Positions 8,092 through 16,027 of a stretch of DNA of 64,000 nt are shown here, piece after piece; within the stretch, counting starts at the first letter, position 1; every line of letters starts with the position of its first letter. The DNA lies in assembly GCF_900115095.1 (NCBI RefSeq), contig NZ_FOVH01000002.1:372001-436000 (forward strand), read 5' to 3'. A program made the position numbers and the translations under genes. The notes below the pieces were generated by a model. It was given only the letters and a program-made list of their open reading frames with translations, ran no database searches and was not told the origin of the DNA. This stretch comes from Actinomadura madurae. Its GTDB lineage: Bacteria > Actinomycetota > Actinomycetes > Streptosporangiales > Streptosporangiaceae.

Positions 8092-9168
8092 TCAGCCGGC
8101 TGCGGGCGTGCGGGATTTCCGCGTACGGTCGGCGGATTTCCGCAGCCTGGTGACCGCGACCGCGAGAAGCAGCGCGACGCCGTTGAAGAGTTCGGGGATC
8201 CAGACCGGCGCGCCGGCCAGCTGGAGCCCTTTGACGCCGGTCGCGAGGACGTACACCGCGACCACTGTGCCGAGCACGTTGAAGCGGCCGTTGCGGAACT
8301 GCGTGGAACCGAGGAAAGCGGCCGCGAACGCCGGCAGCATGTAGCCGGGGCCGACCGTGGGGTCGCCGGTCGCCAGTGACGAGCTGAGCAGGACACCGGC
8401 GACGGCGGCGAGCAACGAGCCGGCGACCATGCTGAGGATGACCACCATGTCGGTGCGCACGCCGGCCAGCCGCGCCGCGTTGGCGTTGCCCCCGGTCGCG
8501 TGGACGGCGCGGCCGAGGTGTGTGTTGTCGAGGACGTACCAGACGGCGACGGCGAGCACGACCATCAGGTAGACCGCCGTCGAGATCCCGAAGACCTCAT
8601 GAGTGGCGACCTTCTGGAAGTCACTGCCGAGGTCGGTGATCTGGGCGTCGTGCGAGATCCAGGAGATCGCCGCCAGGATGACCGAGCTCATGCCGAGCGT
8701 GGTGATGAACGAGCTGATCTTCGCCTTGACGATGAGCAGGCCGTTGATCAGGCCCACGCCCGCGCCGACCAGCAGGGTGCCGCCGACGGACGCCCAGAGC
8801 CCGAGGTCCTGGAACGCCAGCAGCCACGCGACGATGATGGCGCCGAGGCCCAGCTGCGACCCGATCGAGAGATCGAAGGCCCCCGCCGCGAGCGGGATGA
8901 CGAGCCCGATCGCCAGGATCGCGGTCAGCGCCTGGTCGGTGAGGATGACCCGGACGGTCTCCAGCGTCGGGAAGGTGTCCGGCGTCAGGATCGAGAACAG
9001 CACCACCATCGCGGCGAAGATGTAGATCGCGCTGATGTTGCGGAACGCGAGGGTGCGCCGCAGATCACGCCATACGCGGTGGGGTGCCGGGGGACTGGTG
9101 ACGGACATGCGCTCGCGCTCTCCTGTGCTCGTTCCGGTCGGTTCCGGGGTGATGCGTACGCCGCTCAT
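8092..9168 (-). CDS. RbsC-like ABC transporter permease
   Basis: A 358-residue BPD_transp_2 (RbsC/XylH type) inner-membrane permease with roughly eight to ten hydrophobic segments. The diagnostic pieces are IGLVIPLAAGAFDLSIGSQLGLGAI, the usual LS(I/V)G signature, and NGLLIVKAKISSFITTLGMSS with its conserved FI(V/T)TLG-type motif. It should form the membrane channel with the ATPase encoded just upstream, whose stop codon it overlaps by 4 bp (ATGA). The tail is lysine- and arginine-rich, as expected for a cytoplasmic end. Confidence 0.9.
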   Translation of the reverse strand: MSGVRITPEPTGTSTGERERMSVTSPPAPHRVWRDLRRTLAFRNISAIYIFAAMVVLFSILTPDTFPTLETVRVILTDQALTAILAIGLVIPLAAGAFDLSIGSQLGLGAIIVAWLLAFQDLGLWASVGGTLLVGAGVGLINGLLIVKAKISSFITTLGMSSVILAAISWISHDAQITDLGSDFQKVATHEVFGISTAVYLMVVLAVAVWYVLDNTHLGRAVHATGGNANAARLAGVRTDMVVILSMVAGSLLAAVAGVLLSSSLATGDPTVGPGYMLPAFAAAFLGSTQFRNGRFNVLGTVVAVYVLATGVKGLQLAGAPVWIPELFNGVALLLAVAVTRLRKSADRTRKSRTPAAG

Positions 9169-10652
9169 GCGCGCACGCTCGCGGTGAGGATCCGGGCCTC
9201 CGTGAGCTCGTCCCCGGCGAGCTCCTCGCCGACCACTCCGTCGTCCAGGACCAGGACGCGGTCGCACAACTCCGCGAGCTCCTTGGCCTCTGAGGAGGCG
9301 ACGAGCACGCCCGTGCCCGCAGCGGCCGTCTCGGCGATCAGCTGGTGGATGACCGATTTGGCGCCGACGTCCACGCCCTGGGTCGGCTCCTCCAGGAGCA
9401 GCAGCCGCGGTCGCGTCCGCAGCCACTTGGCCAGGACGACCTTCTGCTGGTTGCCGCCGCTGAACCGGGACAGCTCCATCGTGGGCACCGCCGGGACCAC
9501 ACCACAGGTGGAGAACCACGTCGCCGCCTCGCGGGCTTCGTGTCCCTTCCGCAGGCGACTCCACCGGCTCTCCGCCCCGGGTACCCGCACGGTCATCAGG
9601 TTCTCCGTGGCGGTCATGGTCATCACGGCGCCGTCCTGGTGCCGATCTCCCGGCACGAAGGCCGCGCCGCGGCGGACGGCCTCCCGCAGGTCGCCGGGGT
9701 CCAGGGGGTGATCGGCCAGCTCGACCGTGCCGGCGCTGCGCCGCCGGCCGCCGAAGATCGTGGCGCAGACCTCGTCCCGCCCGGACCCGAGGATGCCCGC
9801 CACGCCGACGATCTCGCCGGCGTGCACGGTGACGTCGAGGTCGACGATCGATCGGCCCGCAAGGCCGCGTACACGCAGCACCGGCTTCCCGTGTCCGGTG
9901 TCCCGGCGCCCCAGGGCGTCGAGGGATCCGCCCGCGACCAGCTCCACCAGTCCCGCATAGTCGACCTCTGCGCGGGGCAGGTTGCCGACGATCCGCCCGT
10001 TCCGCAGTGCCAGGACGGTGTCCGCGACACCCAGCACCTCGTCCAGCCGATGCGAGATGAAGAGCACACCGGCCCCGCGCTCGGCCACCCGGCGGACGAC
10101 CGCCATCAGCCGGTCGACCTCCGCGCCGTGCAGGGCGGCCGTGGGCTCGTCGAGCACCAGCAGCATGTTCTGGTCCTGGTGCCAGCCGCGCAGGGCGCGG
10201 GCGATGGCGACGATCGTCCGTTCCGCCGGTGAAAGCTCCCGGACTTCGGCGTCGACGTCGATGTCGATGCCGAACCGTGCGGTGAGTTCGCGGGCCACCC
10301 GTCGCTCGGCCGCCCTGCGCAACGGCAGCCACGGTGCCCGGTCGCGTCCGCCGCCGAGCCCCAGGTTCTCCAGGGTCGACATCGTCTCGACCAGGCCGAG
10401 GTCCTGGTGGATGAACCGCAGCTCGGTGGGCGGCCCCGGCTCGCCGTGGGGGTCGATCGTGCCGCTGTCCGCGGTGTGGAAGCCGGCCATGATCTTGACC
10501 AGCGTGGACTTGCCGGACCCGTTGTGCCCGACCACCGCCAGCACCTCGCCGGCGTGGATCGTCAGGCCCACGCCGTCCAGCGCGCGGGTGGCACCGAAGG
10601 ACTTGGTCAGCCCCTCGATTCGCAGGAGCACCCGGCTCTGCCCGGCCGTCAT
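9165..10652 (-). CDS. RbsA-like duplicated ABC ATPase
   Basis: A 495-residue protein with two fused nucleotide-binding domains, the RbsA/XylG layout. Domain 1 has the Walker A GHNGSGKST (about residue 40), signature LSPAERTIVAIARAL and Walker B MLLVLDEPTAALHG. Domain 2 has the degenerate Walker A GILGSGRDE usual in this family, signature FSGGNQQKVVLAKWL and Walker B LLLEEPTQGVD. It energises the adjacent permease. The ATG overlaps the stop of the gamma-like gene by 4 bp, so the operon starts with that gene. The gene order fits a complete high-affinity importer. Confidence 0.92.
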   Translation of the reverse strand: MTAGQSRVLLRIEGLTKSFGATRALDGVGLTIHAGEVLAVVGHNGSGKSTLVKIMAGFHTADSGTIDPHGEPGPPTELRFIHQDLGLVETMSTLENLGLGGGRDRAPWLPLRRAAERRVARELTARFGIDIDVDAEVRELSPAERTIVAIARALRGWHQDQNMLLVLDEPTAALHGAEVDRLMAVVRRVAERGAGVLFISHRLDEVLGVADTVLALRNGRIVGNLPRAEVDYAGLVELVAGGSLDALGRRDTGHGKPVLRVRGLAGRSIVDLDVTVHAGEIVGVAGILGSGRDEVCATIFGGRRRSAGTVELADHPLDPGDLREAVRRGAAFVPGDRHQDGAVMTMTATENLMTVRVPGAESRWSRLRKGHEAREAATWFSTCGVVPAVPTMELSRFSGGNQQKVVLAKWLRTRPRLLLLEEPTQGVDVGAKSVIHQLIAETAAAGTGVLVASSEAKELAELCDRVLVLDDGVVGEELAGDELTEARILTASVRA

Positions 10653-10942
10653 GCGAACGACCGGACGACTCGGGCGACCACCGGGTGATCGACCGGCGCG
10701 ACGCGGGAGTGGGCGGCGGTCAGGCAGGCCGGGCAGAACAGGCGGAAGAAGACGGTCTCGGCGTCGGTGCCGGCCGGCGGATCTATCCATACCGGAGTGC
10801 CCGCCTTCTCGACGGGCGCATCCCGGCGGGACTGCGACCAGGTTCCGTCCGCGAACGGCCCGACCATCGCGCCGCAGTGACCGCCGCCGACCGAGGCGCC
10901 GGTTGCTGTGCCACTTACATCGGTCACTGGTGTATATGCCAT
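10649..10942 (-). CDS. Stand-alone acetone-carboxylase gamma-like zinc protein
   Basis: A 97-residue protein. Its second half (ETVFFRLFCPACLTAAHSRV) closely matches the end of the hyuB fusion (EVVFRQLFCPGCLTAVNSRV). The first metal pair is incomplete: where the fusion has CVHCG, this protein has GGHCG, so one cysteine is replaced by glycine. The ATG at 10942 has AGGAGAAG upstream and the opening MAY, the same context as hyuA at 312. It is the first gene of the ABC importer operon and overlaps the ATPase start by 4 bp. Its role may be as the zinc subunit of a carboxylase encoded elsewhere. The missing cysteine makes its activity uncertain. Confidence 0.75.
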   Translation of the reverse strand: MAYTPVTDVSGTATGASVGGGHCGAMVGPFADGTWSQSRRDAPVEKAGTPVWIDPPAGTDAETVFFRLFCPACLTAAHSRVAPVDHPVVARVVRSFA

Positions 10943-11062
10943 TGGTTCTTCTCCTGTTGCCCTCAGAGCGCCGCTCGCTTTCGGGAGGCGGGAAGCGAGG
11001 CGCCGGCCGATCAGGGCGCCTGGGGGCGGGGCCGAGGACGGCACCGGGCGGGTGCCGCCGGC

Positions 11063-11185
11063 TCCCGGCCAGGCGATGTGCTGGTCGAGACGGACGAGAG
11101 TGAGGTCGGCCGGAAGCGTTCCGGCCACTGTCACGGCAGGTCGAGCACGGCGAGGGGTGCGCCGAGCCCGGTCACGGCCCGCCAT
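11063..11185 (-). pseudogene. Remnant resembling aromatic hydroxylase C-terminus
   Basis: In the open frame directly upstream of the gamma-like gene, the translation contains DLTLVRLDQHIAWPGAG. This resembles LLLVRPDQHVAWMGG at the end of the hydroxylase at 1-290. Nothing of the thioredoxin-like domain before it is recognisable, and the sequence after it is arginine/proline-rich noise. I read it as the last piece of a second hydroxylase gene that once preceded a carboxylase-type gene, in the same order as at the left of the window. The limits are approximate. Confidence 0.5.
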
Positions 11186-11197
11186 GGGTTCTTCTGT

Positions 11198-11215
11198 ATG
11201 TAGCGTTCGCTACAT
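11198..11215. promoter_or_regulatory. Perfect 18-bp palindrome, probable operator
   Basis: ATGTAGCGTTCGCTACAT is a perfect inverted repeat, two 9-bp halves with no spacer. It lies about 255 bp upstream of the gamma-like gene at the 5' end of the importer operon and just outside the hydroxylase remnant. The form suits a TetR-family dimer site, possibly for the TetR encoded at 6126-6773. Function is inferred from symmetry and position. Confidence 0.6.
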
Positions 11216-11568
11216 TACCCGGCGGAGTGACCGCTGTCACTAGTGGATCCGTCGCAGATTTGGCCACGATGAAGCTCACAGGCCTGACCGTCGGCTTTGG
11301 GCTCAGCCGGGGAAGATGAGCGGACCGCCGCTTGAGGCCGGGTCCCGGCACCTGCGGAACGCTGCGGAGCGCCGCCGCGCTTGCCCTGCCGTCACCACCA
11401 TGACAACGGCATCCGCCCCCGCTCGCAGGCCGGATGGACCTTGGCCGACAACCCGCCGCGGGAGCCTGCCGGCGCGGGAGCGTCCCGCCGGGCGGTTCGC
11501 GCCGCTGGCCGCCATGCTTGCGTGCTCCAGCGGCGTGCTGGTGGGGCCCGCATGATCGTGGAGTCGCT
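11216..11568. other. Non-coding gap, nothing recognised
   Basis: This stretch of about 350 bp separates the catabolic island from the acyl-CoA dehydrogenase. Open frames exist on both strands but read as arginine/proline-rich low-complexity translations without any motif. I see no repeat or transposase remnant. It may mark a deletion or insertion junction. Confidence 0.4.
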
Positions 11569-13194
11569 TCAGCCGAGTTTTGGGGTGGTGCGGGCGATGA
11601 TCGGGGCGAGGTCCAGGCCTGGGGGGAGGGTGCCGAAGGCGGTGCCCCAGTCGCCTGCGAGGCGGGTGGCGCAGAAGGCGTCCGCGACGGCCGGGTGGCC
11701 GTGTCGCACCAGCAGGGACCCCTGCAGTGTCAGTGCCAGGCGTTCGACGACGCGGCGGGCGCGGAGTTCGATGGTCGCCAGGTCGCCGAGGGAGGTCTTG
11801 ACCTCGCGGACGGCGGCGTCCAGCCGTCGGTCGGCGCCTGCGGCGCGCTCGATCTCGTCGAAGAGCGCCTCAACGGTCTGCGGCTCCTTGGCCATCGCCC
11901 GCAACATGTCCAGCGCCGCGACGTTGCCGGAGCCCTCCCAGATAGAGTTGAGAGGGCTCTCGCGGAACAGGCGCGGCATGCCGGACTCCTCGACATAGCC
12001 GTTGCCGCCCAGACACTCCAGGGCCTCCGCGGCGTGGGCGGGCCAGCGCTTGGTGATCCAGTACTTGCTGATGGCCAGGCCGAGGCGCTTGAGGGCGGTC
12101 TCGGCCGCGTCCCCGCGCACCGAGCGGTCAGTGGCGCCCGCGAGGCGCAGCATCGTGATGGTGGCGGCCTCGGACTCGATCGCGAGGTCGGCGAGGACGT
12201 TGCGCATCAGCGGCTGGTCGATCAGGTAGCCGCCGAACGCCTTGCGGTGCGCGGCGTGGTGCGCCGCGGACGTGACGCCGTGCCGCATTCCGGACGCCGC
12301 GCCGATCACGCAGTCGAGCCGGGTCATGTTGACCATCTCGATGATGGTGCGGACCCCGCGGCCCTCGTCGCCGACCCGCCAGGCGACCGCGTTCTCGTAC
12401 TCCACCTCCGAGGACGCGTTCGACCTGTTGCCGAGCTTGTCCTTCAGGCGCATCAGCCGGAGGGGGTTCAGCGTGCCGTCCGGCAGGACGCGGGGGACGA
12501 GGAAGCACGTCAGGCCGCCGGGCGCCTGCGCGAGCGTGAGGAACACGTCGCACATCGGGGCGCTGGTGAACCATTTGTGGCCGACGAGCCGATAGGTTCC
12601 GTCCGGCTGCGGGGCGGCATGCGTGGTGTTGGCGCGGACGTCGGAGCCGCCCTGCTTCTCGGTCATGGACATGCCGGCCAGCAGCGCGTTCTTGGTGAGC
12701 GGGGCGCGGAGCCCGAAGTCGTACTCCGGCTTGACCAGGAGCGGTTCGTACTGCGCGGCGAGCTCGGGGGACTGCCGCAGGGCGGGGACGGCCGCGTACG
12801 TCATCGAGATGGGGCAGCCGTGCCCCGCGTCCACCCGCCAGGTGTAGAACTTCGCGGCGCGGGCGACGTGCGCGCCCTCGCGTGAGTCGGACCAGGCGGA
12901 GCCGTGCAGGCCGTGCGTCACCGCCACGGTCATCAGCTCGTGCCACGCCGGGTGGAACTCGACCTCGTCGATCCGGTGCCCGTAGCGGTCATGGGTGCGC
13001 AGGACGGGCGGGTGCTCGTTCGCGAGCCGCCCCCGTTCCTGCGCCCGCTCGGTGCCCGCCAGCCGGCCGAGCGCCCGCACCTCGGCCTCGGCCCAGCCGC
13101 CGCCCTCGCGCGCCAGGCCGTCCAGCAGGACCGCGTCGTCGGCCACGTCGTGCCCGGCGAGCGGCGGAACCTGGTTGAAGACCTCGTGCGTCAC
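11569..13194 (-). CDS. Acyl-CoA dehydrogenase, AidB type
   Basis: A 541-residue flavoprotein, the usual length for the AidB/isovaleryl-CoA-dehydrogenase-like branch, which carries an extra N-terminal domain. It opens with THEVFNQVPPLAGHDV, typical of AidB. The mid-part MSMTEKQGGSDVRANTTHA is the FAD/substrate-binding signature, and the late ALECLGGNGYVEESGMPRL segment and the final RLFRESPLNSIWEGSGNV are both conserved in the family. AidB in Escherichia coli is linked to alkylation damage and binds DNA; whether this one does is not visible. I use the GTG at 13194, which matches the family's start; longer in-frame starts give unrelated sequence. It appears to be a single-gene unit. Confidence 0.9.
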   Translation of the reverse strand: MTHEVFNQVPPLAGHDVADDAVLLDGLAREGGGWAEAEVRALGRLAGTERAQERGRLANEHPPVLRTHDRYGHRIDEVEFHPAWHELMTVAVTHGLHGSAWSDSREGAHVARAAKFYTWRVDAGHGCPISMTYAAVPALRQSPELAAQYEPLLVKPEYDFGLRAPLTKNALLAGMSMTEKQGGSDVRANTTHAAPQPDGTYRLVGHKWFTSAPMCDVFLTLAQAPGGLTCFLVPRVLPDGTLNPLRLMRLKDKLGNRSNASSEVEYENAVAWRVGDEGRGVRTIIEMVNMTRLDCVIGAASGMRHGVTSAAHHAAHRKAFGGYLIDQPLMRNVLADLAIESEAATITMLRLAGATDRSVRGDAAETALKRLGLAISKYWITKRWPAHAAEALECLGGNGYVEESGMPRLFRESPLNSIWEGSGNVAALDMLRAMAKEPQTVEALFDEIERAAGADRRLDAAVREVKTSLGDLATIELRARRVVERLALTLQGSLLVRHGHPAVADAFCATRLAGDWGTAFGTLPPGLDLAPIIARTTPKLG

Positions 13195-13363
13195 CCTGCC
13201 GCTCCCTGTCACCCGACGTTCAACCGCAGGATACAGAACCGTGTTCGGGCAAGAAACGATCATGCCTCCGGGGAGGTCGGGAGGTCCATCCTCCTCAAGG
13301 GGTGGGGCGATCTCGTTCCCGCGGCGGATTGTCCGGCGGCGCCAGGGGCATACCTTCGGAACC

Positions 13364-14077
13364 ATGAGTCAGTCCAGTCCGCACCCCGAGCGGCCCTGCC
13401 CGAGCCGCCCGCTGGACCGGCGGCAGGACGCTCCCGAGCCCTCCGAGCACCTGGACGCCACCGGCGCGCCCGGTGCCGCGCCCGACGCGATCCGCGCGTC
13501 CGACGCCGAGCGGGAGGCCGTCGTGGAGCGGCTGCGGATCGCCTCCGTCGAGGGACGGCTCACCTTCGAGGAACTGACCGAGCGCAGCGAGGCCGCCTAC
13601 GCGGCCGTCACCCGCGGCGAGCTGGAGCACATCACCGCCGACCTGCCCGGCCTGGGGGCGCCCGGTGCCTGCCCCGCGCCCGTCCAGGTCAAGCGCCGCT
13701 TCAGCGCCGTCATGGGCGACTGCAAGGAGCGCATCGTCGGCCGCATCGACGGCCCGCTGGAGGCGGTGTCGGTGATGGGCGACGTCGAGCTCGACCTGCG
13801 CGGCGCCCAGGTCCCGAGCGGCGAGGTGCACATCTCCGCGACCGCCGTGATGGGCGACGTGAAGATCATCGTCCCGGACGGCGTCAGCGTCGAGCTCAGC
13901 GGCCACAACTTCCTGGGCGACCGCAAGGTGGCCGTCCGGGAGCCGCACCCCGGCGCCCGCGTCCCGGTCGTCAAGGTCACCGCGCACGCCGTGATGGGCG
14001 ATGTCAAGATCGTCGACGACGAGCACCACGCCCCGCTGCGGCGCGCCATCACCACCTGGTGGAAGGACCGCCACTAG
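13364..14077 (+). CDS. DUF1707 SHOCT-like and LiaF-like domain protein
   Basis: A 237-residue protein. Residues about 44-100 form a DUF1707 domain: IRASDAEREAVVERLRIASV, then GRLTFEELTERSEAAYAAVT. The rest is a beta-rich LiaF/cell-wall-active-antibiotics-response-like domain in which VMGD recurs four times (SAVMGDCKE, SVMGDVEL, AVMGDVKI, AVMGDVKI). No transmembrane segment is visible, so it is probably cytoplasmic or membrane-associated. The family is common in actinomycetes and may take part in envelope stress sensing. It is transcribed away from the acyl-CoA dehydrogenase. Confidence 0.85.
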   Translation: MSQSSPHPERPCPSRPLDRRQDAPEPSEHLDATGAPGAAPDAIRASDAEREAVVERLRIASVEGRLTFEELTERSEAAYAAVTRGELEHITADLPGLGAPGACPAPVQVKRRFSAVMGDCKERIVGRIDGPLEAVSVMGDVELDLRGAQVPSGEVHISATAVMGDVKIIVPDGVSVELSGHNFLGDRKVAVREPHPGARVPVVKVTAHAVMGDVKIVDDEHHAPLRRAITTWWKDRH

Positions 14078-14301
14078 CCCGGCGATCGGCGGGAGTCGTC
14101 GTGTCGCTCGGCCTTGCGCACGCCCTCCTCGTCCGGCGGGAGGGTGTCGGGGTGCTCGGTCTCCACGCCCGGCGTACCGGTGCCGCTGGTCTCCTCCCCG
14201 TCCGGGACGGTGCGGCCGCGGGCGTCGGAGCGCCGGTTCACGGGGGCGAACTCGCGGTCGTGCGTCTCGCCGGGCTCGTGGCCGGGATCATCGCGTTCCA
14301 T
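14074..14301 (-). CDS. Small acidic hypothetical protein
   Basis: A 75-residue, charged, disordered-looking protein (MERDDPGHEPGETHDREFAP and so on) rich in Asp, Glu, Arg and Pro. It has no hydrophobic segment and no cysteine. It overlaps the end of the DUF1707 gene by 4 bp, tail to tail, and would be transcribed after the CbiX gene in the same direction, from 38 bp away. The start is preceded by GGGGTG. I do not recognise it, and it could be a spurious frame. Confidence 0.45.
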   Translation of the reverse strand: MERDDPGHEPGETHDREFAPVNRRSDARGRTVPDGEETSGTGTPGVETEHPDTLPPDEEGVRKAERHDDSRRSPG

Positions 14302-14339
14302 GGCACCCCGCATACCCGGGCATGCGGGGCCCGAACGTC

Positions 14340-15140
14340 TCAGACGGCCGTGGCGGCGCGGACGGCCCGCAATGCCTCGGCGTAGCGGTGCACGACGAGA
14401 TCGGCGACCTCGGGGGCCGCGCCGAGCACGGGGGAGACCACGTCCGCGCCGGCGGTCAGGGTCTCCTCGCGGACCTTGTCGGCGAAGAAGCCCGGCGCCA
14501 GGAAGTAGGACGCCACGGCCACCCGCGGCGCGCCCGCGTCGCGCAGCGCCGCGACCGCCTCGCCCGGCTTCGGGCCGGCCGCCGACGCGTACGCGGGCAC
14601 CACGTCGCGCCACCCGCGCGCCCGCCAGCCGCGGGCCAGGCCCGCGATCGTGGCGTTGGCGGACGCGTCGCTGGAGCCCGCCGAGACGAGCACGACGGCC
14701 GTGTCCGGATCGCCGGGCTCGACGCCGGCGTCGCGCAGGCGGCGCTCCAGGGCGTCCATCAGCAGCGGGTGGGGGCCGAGGGTGCCGGCCGTCCGCAGGC
14801 GCAGCCTCGGATGCAGGCCGCGCACCCGGTTCAGCACGCCCGGGATGTCGGTCTTGCTGTGGTAGGCGGCGGTGAGGAGCAGCGGCAGCACGACCGCGCC
14901 GGGCGCACCGTCCTCCAGCCCCCGCCCGCCACCATTCAATGGACGAGCTCCGCTCGGCCGACTCTGCCGGGCCAGGCCGTCCAGCACCCGGTCGGGCGCG
15001 GGCGGCGCGTGGTCCAGGAACGAGGCGTGCACGGGCACGTCCGGGCGGCGGGCCCGGACGGCGCCGAGCAGCTCGGTGACGGTGGCGGCGGCGCGGGGAT
15101 CCCTGCTCCCGTGCGCCACCGCGACCATGGGGACGCTCAC
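14340..15140 (-). CDS. CbiX-type sirohydrochlorin chelatase
   Basis: A 266-residue CbiX/SirB-like chelatase with the duplicated chelatase fold: MVAVAHGSRDPRA at the start and VVLVSAGSSDASAN at the second half-domain. His in AHGSRDP and in LLLTAAYHSKTDIP are the expected metal-handling positions. Next to sulfite reductase it most likely inserts iron into sirohydrochlorin to make siroheme, the reductase cofactor; cobalt is the alternative. The GTG start overlaps the cysH stop by 4 bp. Between LARQ and GAVVLPLLL there is an unusual glycine/arginine-rich insertion (RPSGARPLNGGGRG) that coincides with palindromic DNA. Confidence 0.88.
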   Translation of the reverse strand: MSVPMVAVAHGSRDPRAAATVTELLGAVRARRPDVPVHASFLDHAPPAPDRVLDGLARQSRPSGARPLNGGGRGLEDGAPGAVVLPLLLTAAYHSKTDIPGVLNRVRGLHPRLRLRTAGTLGPHPLLMDALERRLRDAGVEPGDPDTAVVLVSAGSSDASANATIAGLARGWRARGWRDVVPAYASAAGPKPGEAVAALRDAGAPRVAVASYFLAPGFFADKVREETLTAGADVVSPVLGAAPEVADLVVHRYAEALRAVRAATAV

Positions 15141-15847
15141 AGGTGGATGCCGCACTCGGTCTTGCCCAGCCCGGCCCAGCGGCCGCTGCGCGGGTCCTCG
15201 CCGGGCGCCACCGGCAGGGTGCACGGCTCGCAGCCGATCGAGGGGTACCCGTCGTAGTGCAGCGGGTTGATGATGACCCCGTTGTCCTCGATGTAGTTGT
15301 CCATGTCCTCCTGGGACCAGTCCAGGATCGGGTTCACCTTCACCATGCCGCGCTTGCGGTCCCACTCGACCACCCTGCGGTCGCGGCGGCTCGCGGTCTC
15401 GTCCCGGCGGATGCCGCTGAACCAGGCCATGTAGCCCTCCAGCGCGCGGCCGAGCGGCTCCACCTTCCGCAGGTGGCAGCACAGGTCCGGGTTGCGGCCG
15501 AACAGCCGGGGGCCGAGCGCGGCCTCCTGCTCCTCGACCGTGCGGGACGGGGCGACGTTGATGACGTTCACCGGGTACACGGCCTCGACCGCGTCCCGGG
15601 TCCCGATCGTCTCGGCGAAGTGGTAGCCGGTGTCGACGAACAGCACGTCGATGCCGGGCTTGACCTTCGACACCAGGTGGATCAGCGCCGCGTCCGACAT
15701 GGACGAGGTGAGGCAGATACGGTCGCCGAACGTGGCGGCGGCCCAGCGGATGACCTCCAGCGTGGGCGCGCCCTCCAGCGCGGCGGCGGCCGACTCGACG
15801 ATGTCTTCGAGGTCAAGGGTAGGTCTGTCGGTCTCCAGCAGGGTCAC
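15137..15847 (-). CDS. cysH: Adenylylsulfate (APS) reductase
   Basis: A 236-residue CysH protein. It carries the [4Fe-4S] cysteine set of APS reductases, C123-C124 (in DLCCHLRK) and C206/C209 (in GCEPC), plus the C-terminal catalytic Cys232 in GKTECGIHL. The iron-sulfur cysteines argue for APS rather than PAPS as substrate. The PP-loop region reads TSSMSDAALIHL. It reduces activated sulfate to sulfite using thioredoxin, feeding the sulfite reductase encoded upstream in the same operon. The start GTG overlaps the stop of the small zinc protein (GTGA) and its own stop overlaps the start of CbiX, so translation is tightly coupled. Confidence 0.95.
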   Translation of the reverse strand: MTLLETDRPTLDLEDIVESAAAALEGAPTLEVIRWAAATFGDRICLTSSMSDAALIHLVSKVKPGIDVLFVDTGYHFAETIGTRDAVEAVYPVNVINVAPSRTVEEQEAALGPRLFGRNPDLCCHLRKVEPLGRALEGYMAWFSGIRRDETASRRDRRVVEWDRKRGMVKVNPILDWSQEDMDNYIEDNGVIINPLHYDGYPSIGCEPCTLPVAPGEDPRSGRWAGLGKTECGIHL

Positions 15848-16011
15848 CGAGGGATCTCCTTGCTCGCGGTGCGGGGAGCCCCGACACCGAGGAATTTCAG
15901 CGTGAAAGAGCGGAGGCAGTCGGGGCAGAACCAGGAGCCGTGCTCCTCGCGGGGCTCCAGGTTCTCCTCGCCGCAGTAAGGGCAGTAGAACGGCGCCATG
16001 CGCTCGCTCAT
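15844..16011 (-). CDS. 55-aa zinc-ribbon protein of the sulfur operon
   Basis: A 55-residue protein with two CxxC pairs: FYCPYCGEENLEP (Cys10, Cys13) and SWFCPDCLRSF (Cys29, Cys32), the spacing of a rubredoxin-like or zinc-ribbon knuckle. The start is 16 bp after the sulfite reductase stop and the end overlaps the cysH start by 4 bp. Its position between sulfite reductase and APS reductase suggests a structural or electron-transfer helper for one of them. That is inference; I know no established function. It is easily missed because of its size. Confidence 0.85.
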   Translation of the reverse strand: MSERMAPFYCPYCGEENLEPREEHGSWFCPDCLRSFTLKFLGVGAPRTASKEIPR

Positions 16012-16027
16012 CGGTCTCCGCCCGCCC

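Noticed and set aside
1..11300. Insertion sequence or transposon carrying the decaying island
   Set aside because: I found no transposase remnant and no terminal inverted repeats around the damaged genes. The decay may be by simple deletion.
11303..11555. Short frames on both strands in the gap before the acyl-CoA dehydrogenase
   Set aside because: Both read as Arg/Ala/Pro-rich sequence with no motif, and neither has a convincing RBS.
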